Origin: Bacteroidales bacterium
GTDB lineage: Bacteria; Bacteroidota; Bacteroidia; Bacteroidales; UBA10428
Length of the DNA stretch: 7,144 bases
Assembly (NCBI GenBank): GCA_016926235.1
Contig: JAFGOZ010000036.1
Coordinates: 1 to 7,144 of the forward strand
Direction of reading: 5' to 3'
Shown here: piece by piece, positions 1 to 6,209 of the stretch
How the letters are laid out: each line of letters begins with the position of its first letter
How positions within the stretch are numbered: the stretch's first letter is position 1
Translations under genes and position numbers: made by a program
The notes under the pieces: model-generated
The model's input: the letters and a program-made list of their open reading frames with translations, nothing else
Databases searched by the model: none
What the model was told of the DNA's origin: nothing

Positions 1-6
1 AGGAGA
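1..6 (+). promoter_or_regulatory. Ribosome binding site of the first gene
   Basis: AGGAGA lies immediately before the ATG at 9. The gap from AGGAG to the ATG is only 3 bases, which is tight. The next codon is TTG at 12-14 in the same frame, and it would have a more typical 6-base gap, so initiation at TTG is a real alternative. The choice changes the product by one residue only. The reading frame is also open to the left edge of the window, but the signal peptide and this SD site both support a start here. Confidence 0.75.
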
Positions 7-8
7 AA

Positions 9-3000
9 ATGTTGTCGCCTGTAATCGTCCATAGAATTCTGCGGAACATTACAAGAATATTTCTAATATATTTATTCCTGATCAATAAACCGGTTCAGGC
101 ACAAACCAAGCTCTATCTTCGTGAAAAAACTAACTCAGTAAAGGATTTATATTTACTGATTCCTGGAGGTGTAATTAATGGTGACAAGGTAGAAATACGT
201 ATTCGTCACCTTGAAGAATCTAATACTATTATTTGGGATAAAGGAAAAAACAGAGATTTATTTAAAAGAACTCCATGGCAAATAGTTAAAAGCATTCTTT
301 TTACCCCGGTAAAAAATCGTTTTTTAACAGGGGGAATAATTGATGGTAGTTTTCGTCAATACCTTGATAGTAAATATGAAATAGAAAAAAATATCATAAC
401 ATTCACGGTATATATAGGCAAAGGTACTGTTATTAAAGAAAAGTCATTTTTATATATCAAAGAATTAATATTTCAATCAGCTCAATGTGGTGAATTTGTT
501 GTAGAATACAAGTCAACTTCGATGAAAAAATGGAGTAAAGTATTTGAAGAACAGCAGATTCTTACAACGTTTTCCGGGAAGTTGAAGAAGGAATACAAAT
601 ATTTTGTACAGGAAAAACAGTCGGTAAATGGAGTTTGTGATATTACTATGTCCTTAGGAAAGGAGGTGCTCCTGGACAAGGAAATGAGTAATATAGAATT
701 TCAGATAGATATGAATTCCCAGATTTCTGAATTTAATTCTGTTTCTGAAAATGCTTCTTTAGTATTTGTCAATGCCAGGCCAATCAATTATAGCACTGAA
801 AGGGGAAAGCATTACCTTAAAATTATTCTGCAAAAGTCAGAACTTAAAGAAGTTGCAGGAACTGACTTGAATTTTGAATTAAATGGAATTCCCTTGAAGT
901 TATATTCATCGGGGAAAGATTCTGATAAAGTAATTTTTAAATTGAATTTAGTTAAATACCAGACGAAAATACAATTGGATAACAACATATCAATTCAACG
1001 AATCCAACTGATAGATCACCAGATGATTCACATTGCCAAACTGAATACACTATTCAAAATGGACATTCCATTTACAGCGAACTTTTCACAGGAAGTGCTC
1101 AGTGATAACCAGATTATGATTAGTATTAATAATCCTTGGACATTATGTGATTCTAAAGGCAATAGAATTGGAAACGAATTTCATCTGAAATCTCACAATA
1201 ATTTTAGTTCTGTGCACATTCGCATCAGAGAAACAACAGATCAATTTTGTATTATTCGTCTTTGGTCTAAAGATTTTGAAAATGAAATTACTTTTGACAA
1301 ATTGGCATTTTATACAGAAATAAAAAATATTGATATTGATAATAAAGTGTATACAAATGCCGGAATCAATAAAATCAATACACTTAGTATCACAATAGGT
1401 GATGGCATTGGCTTACCTGTTAATTCTTATTTACAATTTATTTTTGATAATACCAATATTAATAAAAAAAAGACTATAAAATTTTTCAGGACTGATAGTA
1501 CTAAGGTTTATCGTATTATTAATAATGAAATAAAAGAAATTCAAGTCCAATCGGTGATTAATGATACAATGGCCCAATACAATTTTAATGAAGCAATTCC
1601 ACCTCATTCTACATTGACTATTAATAATATTATAATTGGCATTCCAAACGAATGTTTTTCCGGTCGATTAATCCGTGCGAAACTGGATTGCCAGTACACT
1701 GGTGGTAAGGAAAGAGTCATGGTTTCTAATATATATCCAATACAGGTTAGAACAAGTCAACAGGATTTGGTTATCGTACCTTTTTTAAACAGACCCGAGA
1801 TACAATATAAGCTACCTTCAATCGAAATTACTGGTGGAGCTGCAGCACCTGATATTTTTACTCCAGGACATAAACTATTAATTATGATTGAATATAAAGA
1901 TAATATTGAATGGCGATGGGATTTTAATATTTTAAATACTTTGGAAATTGCTCGATATATCGATGTCCAGGCTATTCAGACAATAAATGGAAATCCCAAA
2001 TGTATTGAACTTCCCATTACATTGAATTTTCCAGATACCAGGTTTCGTATAGGTGGCTTGGCCATCACAGGTATACAAGAACAACAAGATGATTTTGTAA
2101 TCAAAATCTGTTATGATACACCACAGCAAGTATTATCAACATTACACAATACAGTAAAAATCAGGTCGCCAAAACTTCTTACACCCGGTGATCAATATGA
2201 ATACGTTGATGTTTCAAGAGATGTATTTAATAAATATATGATTGAATTAGATATCAGTGATGTTGGAGATTATTTGCATCAGAATCCGGTTCTAAGAATT
2301 GTTCATCAATCTAATATATTTAAATGGCGTGACAGAGATGTGAATATTAAGTTTTTTGATTATTATGGTAATGAAATAAATAATATCGACTATAATATTC
2401 AAGAACAGTATATCCAGATTGCATTGCCTGATGTAGCTATTGATAACAATGATCGAATCTATATCAGTGGCGCAAAAATGCAAAAAACCAGTTTAAGGCA
2501 GGAAGACCACCAAGTCAGTTTCCAATTAAAAGATTTAAATGAAAACCTCCTTTATCGTGATCCGAGACAGGTTTTTATCAAGAGAGATGCTCGTGATGTC
2601 CAGTTAATTCTCAATAAATTGAATGAAAGTTTTTATTCTACCAGTTCCGGAAATTATCTTTTACTAAAGTCAGCAAGGCCATTGTTTCCAAAGAAGAGGA
2701 TTTCCATATCTGTTGATGAAAATGTTTTGGGACTGTCCGATTCGACATTTTTTCAAGATGCTGAAATGAGCCCTGATCAGACTTGCTTACTGCTGAAATT
2801 TGATAAGGGAATCGAAGTTGTCAACCAGCAGGTTTCAATTAAATCAATTCCACTAAATAATTCCGACATTGGTATTAATGAGATAGAAGTGTACTTTCGT
2901 GATCGTTTTGGATTTTGTAAAATTCAGAACTCCACAAGAGATGCACGTTTGGGAATAATTGATATTGATAATTCAGTTCCTCAGATAAACAAACTAGATA

Positions 3001-3953
3001 TTGGTTTAAATTTATTTACGCCACCTGCGGATATTGAAATATGGAGAAATCTGAGTAGTTTACACGTAAAACTAATAGATTTATATAAAGAAAACGATCT
3101 TCCCGTTACTCAATTTCAAGATAGGTTAGAACAGTTAGGCGAGAAATTGACAAACCTAGATCATACAACTGCCTGGTGGCAATACTGGTGGAATCGTGCG
3201 TTTTATATAAGTTTACATTTGCAACTTTATGGTGCTGGACAATATTCATTTAATGATTACCAAAATGCTATTGATAATGCCCAATCACGTGGCTGGCAGG
3301 TGTCATCTGCATGGGTTTACCCACCACCACCGGAGCAGGTGCCAAGTTTGGTGCAAAAATTTAAAACAGCTATTAATAATAATAATTTTACTGCAGCTGA
3401 TGATTATTTAAATCAACTTATTAGAATTTCATTGCGTGAATTTTTCAGAACTTTTGGCTATCCCGGATTTGAACAGGGAGCCGCATTGTCATCAACCTAT
3501 GAAATATTCAAGGCTGATTTATATTATTGGAGAAGTTTGGTTGCTTATCATTCAGGAGATTATGATTGGGCTGGAATCCAGTTACAGGAGTTAGAAAACC
3601 TTAGGCTAAGAAACAGTATGTTAATTGAAGCTTCAGAGTACAGATTATTGCAAACACATATTGATCAAATAAAAAATAAAAAAGGAACCTTTGGTATTAT
3701 TCAAGCTGTTGCTGGAACCTCAACTTCTGGAAAAGAAATGAATTTGACTTTCACTTCATCAAATCCGACTCAAACCACTATAAAGATTTCACAACAGGAA
3801 AAAAGAAACGTCTATGTGCCATATGAGCAAAAAACACAAGTTCGATCAGGAAATCTTATTAAAACTGATGTGGCTGACGCTAAGTCACTGATTAAAACAA
3901 ATCTGACAATGATGCTTATTGGTCTGGGATTATTATTATGGACAAGCTATTAA
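9..3953 (+). CDS. Large secreted modular beta-repeat protein with TPR-like C-terminal region, function unknown
   Basis: I do not recognise a named family. The 1314-residue product has an N-terminal signal peptide: Arg at 9, 12 and 16, a hydrophobic core at about 17-25, and a likely cleavage VQA|QT after residue 31. Residues about 57-950 are beta-rich with few long helices and fall into about seven diverged modules. Each ends in a strand of pattern I-x-x-[LI]-x-[IF], with anchors near residues 150, 289, 429, 538, 681, 819 and 944. Several modules open with a Trp-containing strand (W76-D77, W377, W635/W637, W773). An IDIDNSVP linker at 984-991 resembles the D-N-x-x-P linkers of Ig-like domains and marks the end of the beta region. 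Residues about 1007-1222 are helical and TPR-like. The last 16 residues form a short hydrophobic tail ending in Tyr. The next gene starts inside this one, suggesting coupled synthesis. A surface scaffold, adhesin or stalk role is inference. The reading frame is certain; the function is open. Confidence 0.93.
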   Translation: MLSPVIVHRILRNITRIFLIYLFLINKPVQAQTKLYLREKTNSVKDLYLLIPGGVINGDKVEIRIRHLEESNTIIWDKGKNRDLFKRTPWQIVKSILFTPVKNRFLTGGIIDGSFRQYLDSKYEIEKNIITFTVYIGKGTVIKEKSFLYIKELIFQSAQCGEFVVEYKSTSMKKWSKVFEEQQILTTFSGKLKKEYKYFVQEKQSVNGVCDITMSLGKEVLLDKEMSNIEFQIDMNSQISEFNSVSENASLVFVNARPINYSTERGKHYLKIILQKSELKEVAGTDLNFELNGIPLKLYSSGKDSDKVIFKLNLVKYQTKIQLDNNISIQRIQLIDHQMIHIAKLNTLFKMDIPFTANFSQEVLSDNQIMISINNPWTLCDSKGNRIGNEFHLKSHNNFSSVHIRIRETTDQFCIIRLWSKDFENEITFDKLAFYTEIKNIDIDNKVYTNAGINKINTLSITIGDGIGLPVNSYLQFIFDNTNINKKKTIKFFRTDSTKVYRIINNEIKEIQVQSVINDTMAQYNFNEAIPPHSTLTINNIIIGIPNECFSGRLIRAKLDCQYTGGKERVMVSNIYPIQVRTSQQDLVIVPFLNRPEIQYKLPSIEITGGAAAPDIFTPGHKLLIMIEYKDNIEWRWDFNILNTLEIARYIDVQAIQTINGNPKCIELPITLNFPDTRFRIGGLAITGIQEQQDDFVIKICYDTPQQVLSTLHNTVKIRSPKLLTPGDQYEYVDVSRDVFNKYMIELDISDVGDYLHQNPVLRIVHQSNIFKWRDRDVNIKFFDYYGNEINNIDYNIQEQYIQIALPDVAIDNNDRIYISGAKMQKTSLRQEDHQVSFQLKDLNENLLYRDPRQVFIKRDARDVQLILNKLNESFYSTSSGNYLLLKSARPLFPKKRISISVDENVLGLSDSTFFQDAEMSPDQTCLLLKFDKGIEVVNQQVSIKSIPLNNSDIGINEIEVYFRDRFGFCKIQNSTRDARLGIIDIDNSVPQINKLDIGLNLFTPPADIEIWRNLSSLHVKLIDLYKENDLPVTQFQDRLEQLGEKLTNLDHTTAWWQYWWNRAFYISLHLQLYGAGQYSFNDYQNAIDNAQSRGWQVSSAWVYPPPPEQVPSLVQKFKTAINNNNFTAADDYLNQLIRISLREFFRTFGYPGFEQGAALSSTYEIFKADLYYWRSLVAYHSGDYDWAGIQLQELENLRLRNSMLIEASEYRLLQTHIDQIKNKKGTFGIIQAVAGTSTSGKEMNLTFTSSNPTQTTIKISQQEKRNVYVPYEQKTQVRSGNLIKTDVADAKSLIKTNLTMMLIGLGLLLWTSY
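177..2858 (+). repeat. Array of about seven diverged ~140-residue beta modules (protein-level repeat)
   Basis: Aligning by eye the strand motif I-x-x-[LI]-x-[IF] gives anchors at residues 150 (YIKELIF), 289 (FELNGI), 429 (FDKLAF), 538 (INNIII), 681 (IGGLAI), 819 (ISGAKM) and 944 (IKSIPL). Their spacing is 139, 140, 109, 143, 138 and 125 residues. Upstream of four anchors a strand with Trp is seen: NTIIWD at 72-77, NNPWTLCD near 377, IEWRWDF near 635 and FKWRD near 773. The region just before the anchor often contains a D/N turn, as in DNNDRIYISG at 812-821. The DNA itself is not repetitive, so these modules are old and highly diverged. The coordinates bound the array approximately. The module boundaries, and the weaker copies at anchors 289 and 944, are uncertain. 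Confidence 0.55.
3027..3674 (+). other. TPR-like, Trp-rich helical region of the first gene product
   Basis: Residues about 1007-1222 change from beta-rich to amphipathic helical sequence. A Trp cluster, AWWQYWWNRAF, lies at 1055-1065. A tetraproline (1105-1108) in YPPPPEQVP separates two helical halves. The second half has paired helices typical of TPR or SEL1-like solenoids. Examples are FTAADDYLNQLIRISL at about 1127-1142, and a helix through YYWRSLVAYHSGDYDWAG at about 1172-1189 followed by IQLQELENL. TPR-like folds usually bind peptides or other proteins, so this part may be where the secreted protein docks to a partner. That role is inference from the fold type only. Confidence 0.5.
3926..3940 (+). 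promoter_or_regulatory. Weak ribosome binding site inside the first gene, driving the second gene
   Basis: GGGA at 3926-3929 lies 8 bases before the ATG at 3938-3940, within the codons of the hydrophobic C-terminal tail of the preceding gene. The start falls 13 bases ahead of that gene's TAA. Ribosomes finishing the first gene therefore stop next to this start, which is the usual arrangement for translational coupling or re-initiation. The site alone is weak. Confidence 0.45.
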
Positions 3954-4903
3954 AATCGATAATTCTTCTTTTACTTTCCCTGTCATTCCTGTACTCTCAG
4001 GAATGTGATTCGCTACATAGTGCATTTATCAAAATTCAAAATCAATTGAGGACAATAGAACAATATACCTCACAAATCAACCGATTAGGTAGCACTAATT
4101 GTAAGGAAAATGAATTAATAACCAAGGATTTGTTATTGTGTTATTTACGTCTACAGAACTTGTATTATTATGAAGGAAATATTCCTGCTGCCATCACTCA
4201 AATGAATATTCGAAACAGGTTAATTCCAGATAATCCAGACAGTTCATTTTATACAACATTATCTGAAAAATATGGAACATTACGGCTGTCATTTGATCAT
4301 ACTTTTACAGAAATGGGTCGAGTAAAAAATATCGAAAATATTAAATTGGAGACTGCGCAGCCACTTAGTGATCCACAATTGCAGAAAAGGCTTAATTATC
4401 TGAACGAAAGAGCAGAATTATCTCAGAAATTCTGGCTCAATAAATTTGATGCTAAATCTCCAGAGAAGGGCTTTTTCTTTGAAATTGAATATATCCCGTA
4501 TCTTGAATATTATGGGGGAGCAATAGAGACAGATAATTTTTTATTACTGACTTTTGATAACAACGTGCGGTACCATATTGTTTTTGACCAGTTTATGGCC
4601 AGCGATGGAATTATCGAATACAAAATTCCCTGGCAAAAAAACTGGGAATATGTCAATGAAATTAATCCAGATTTTTTAGCATTTGAATTGCCAGATAAGT
4701 ATAAGTATAAAATTGCTCCTGCAGTACCGTACTTTATAATGCTCGGTGATGAGGGGAAAAGTACTTATTATGTTGATATCACGAATGTTACTGATGATAT
4801 TAAGATTTGTGTTGAGAAATCAACACGCCAAAGAATTATTGAAATTAGTCTAAAAACACTAAGTCTCATAATTTTCGGATTTGTAATCGTAAACCTTTTT
4901 TAA
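3938..4903 (+). CDS. Secreted TPR-like protein with beta domain and hydrophobic C-terminal tail, function unknown
   Basis: The 321-residue product is not a family I recognise. Its start at 3938 yields a textbook signal peptide, MDKLLKSIILLLLSLSFLYS, with predicted cleavage before Gln21. There is no lipobox, as the Cys at 23 is preceded by SQE. Residues about 22-115 are helical. The helix around C68-YLRLQNLYYYEGN-81 followed by PAAITQMNIRNRL looks like one TPR unit. Residues 150-175 form a charged helical linker. Residues about 178-295 are beta-rich and aromatic (FFFEIEYIPYLEYYGG at 179-194, then Asp/Tyr-rich strands). The protein ends in a hydrophobic segment, about 305-321, finishing in Phe. 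It overlaps the large upstream gene by 16 bases and is followed 13 bases later by the propeller gene. It may be a periplasmic or membrane-tethered partner of the large protein; this is inferred from context and from the similar tail. Confidence 0.9.
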   Translation: MDKLLKSIILLLLSLSFLYSQECDSLHSAFIKIQNQLRTIEQYTSQINRLGSTNCKENELITKDLLLCYLRLQNLYYYEGNIPAAITQMNIRNRLIPDNPDSSFYTTLSEKYGTLRLSFDHTFTEMGRVKNIENIKLETAQPLSDPQLQKRLNYLNERAELSQKFWLNKFDAKSPEKGFFFEIEYIPYLEYYGGAIETDNFLLLTFDNNVRYHIVFDQFMASDGIIEYKIPWQKNWEYVNEINPDFLAFELPDKYKYKIAPAVPYFIMLGDEGKSTYYVDITNVTDDIKICVEKSTRQRIIEISLKTLSLIIFGFVIVNLF

Positions 4904-4910
4904 AAGGGAG
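4894..4910 (+). promoter_or_regulatory. Ribosome binding site of the propeller gene, within a small inverted repeat
   Basis: AGGGAG at 4905-4910 is a good SD site with 6 bases to the ATG at 4917. It overlaps the perfect inverted repeat CCTTTTTTAAAAGG at 4894-4907, which covers the last codons and the TAA (4901-4903) of the preceding gene. In RNA a five- to six-pair stem with a 3-4 base loop could form and partly hide the SD. A ribosome terminating on the upstream gene would open it. The SD is clear; the regulatory role of the weak AT-rich stem is speculative. Confidence 0.6.
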
Positions 4911-4916
4911 TTTTAA

Positions 4917-6209
4917 ATGAAAAACAATGTTTTTATTGTAATATTGATACTGATGTGTGGAGTTTTATTTTCACAAGAATTAATACAACTAAAAGCAGTT
5001 ATTAATTATGCTGAAGAGAATGTACATTGCTACAATCCCAAGTGGAGTGATGACTCACAGTTATTAGCGTTCAATCTCTATTCCAGGGATAAAAAAAATA
5101 TCAGTGTTATTGAATTAAATGAGATCAGAAGAATTAATGAAGAAATTGGTAGAAATGAATGTAAACATCTATGTGAATGGGATAATTATTATCCATGTTC
5201 TCATTCTGTTTGGAGGAAGAAGGATGAAGATAATTATATTCTATGGTATTTATTCCATAAGCCAATTATTAGTGCTAATGCAATAAATAGTTTTTATGAG
5301 GTTAGTTACAGATTGTCATCTAGTGACATTCAGCCACAACTTATCCGCACAAACAGGATTGATGATATTAAAATATTTGGTCCTCGTTTTGATAAAAATA
5401 ATAATACAATCTATTTCTTTAATAATGTTCCGTCAAATCCGGGTTTAAATAACGCACCAAGGCTATATTCAGCACAAAGAACTCAAGATATAAGAAGAAA
5501 TAATAGAATTAGTATTAACTGTAGTGAACAGTTTTCATTTTTAGAGCATGACGGTCAACATAGAGAAACAACTAGAAATATGCAAAGTTATGTATTAGAA
5601 TTACATCCTAATGATAGTGAAAAAGCATTGATTACGATGCATAAGAATCTGGATTTTTTGCTCTATAAAATTGAAGGGTTTTACTCTGATGATATGCAGT
5701 TTAGTAGATTAAATGTCAGTGGACCGGTGATTTATGATGCTATCTGGATTAATGATGATTTAATAGCTTACTTAGCGAGTTCATCCCAACAAATCAGAAA
5801 TAATGTTTCAGATGATGAGATTATGCAAGAGGGGATGACTTTAAAAATATACAGGATTAGCACCGGTAGAGAAATCAGTATTAACGGTGTTACCGCTAAT
5901 ATGCATCGCTATTGGAATCCGGTGCTTTTTAATGAAACGCCGTCAATTTATTATAGTAAAGTAAAGAATAAAATATTCTTTATTGGTACTGCCGAATCAA
6001 AATATGGATTATATGCCTATAATCTGGCCAATAATACACTGCATTTAATCAGTGATAAATTTTCATTACCCGATTATATGAATGTATCACCGGATGGACA
6101 ATTTGCCGCTATTGTTGCCAAGAGCTATAATACCGATACTGACGAGTATAGATCAAATCCGCAATTTGACAGGTATTGGTACAAGATATTTATTTATGGA
6201 CTTCAATGA
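4917..6209 (+). CDS. Secreted WD40-like (PD40/TolB-type) beta-propeller protein
   Basis: The 430-residue product has a signal peptide with likely cleavage LFS|QE after residue 19. The Cys at 14 is not in a valid lipobox, since Met precedes it. The mature part reads as a beta-propeller. A classic PD40 blade begins at about residue 38 (NPKWSDDSQLLAF, then a strand ending ISVIEL). Further blade-like strands surround GPRFDKNNNTIYFF (about 155-168), AIWINDDLIAYLAS (about 275-288), YWNPVLF (about 332) plus KIFFIGT, and NVSPDGQFAAIV (about 389-400). Central blades are degenerate, so blade number is uncertain. PD40 propellers such as TolB and those of exported peptidases mostly act as protein-binding platforms. 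No protease domain or catalytic triad follows, so a binding role is the safest reading. Cys38, 82, 86 and 94 with His96 lie close together near the N-terminal end. The gene sits between modular surface-type proteins and its stop overlaps the next start. Confidence 0.9.
   Translation: MKNNVFIVILILMCGVLFSQELIQLKAVINYAEENVHCYNPKWSDDSQLLAFNLYSRDKKNISVIELNEIRRINEEIGRNECKHLCEWDNYYPCSHSVWRKKDEDNYILWYLFHKPIISANAINSFYEVSYRLSSSDIQPQLIRTNRIDDIKIFGPRFDKNNNTIYFFNNVPSNPGLNNAPRLYSAQRTQDIRRNNRISINCSEQFSFLEHDGQHRETTRNMQSYVLELHPNDSEKALITMHKNLDFLLYKIEGFYSDDMQFSRLNVSGPVIYDAIWINDDLIAYLASSSQQIRNNVSDDEIMQEGMTLKIYRISTGREISINGVTANMHRYWNPVLFNETPSIYYSKVKNKIFFIGTAESKYGLYAYNLANNTLHLISDKFSLPDYMNVSPDGQFAAIVAKSYNTDTDEYRSNPQFDRYWYKIFIYGLQ

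Noticed and set aside
482..679. 65-codon open frame on the - strand
   Set aside because: It lies wholly opposite the large secreted-protein gene, has no SD or recognisable product, and is explained by chance in the opposite frame.
1932..2483. Two open frames of 63-65 codons on the - strand (1932-2129 and 2292-2483)
   Set aside because: Both are antisense shadows of the large gene with no start signal and no domain.
3229..3411. 60-codon + strand frame inside the large gene
   Set aside because: Out-of-frame overlap fully within a well-supported gene; its Ile/Leu-rich end simply reflects AAT/ATT runs read in another frame.
3899..4900. C-terminal aromatic residue (Tyr, Phe) as an outer-membrane beta-barrel end signal
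   Set aside because: The last residues are continuously hydrophobic, not alternating, and no set of amphipathic transmembrane strands precedes them.
4956..4958. Cys14 of the propeller protein, and Cys17 or Cys23 of its neighbours, as lipoprotein cysteines
   Set aside because: The residues before each Cys do not form a lipobox (Met, Gln or Glu at -1), and signal peptidase I sites fit better.
1464..5098. Poly-A tracts of eight bases at 1464-1471 and 5091-5098 as possible phase-variation sites
   Set aside because: They encode ordinary Lys-rich turns, are short, and such runs are expected in AT-rich coding DNA. Both frames stay intact.
4917..6209. Propeller protein as the Tol-Pal component TolB or as a prolyl oligopeptidase-type enzyme
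   Set aside because: There is no N-terminal TolB domain, no C-terminal hydrolase domain, and no tol or pal genes beside it. Only the PD40 propeller similarity stands.
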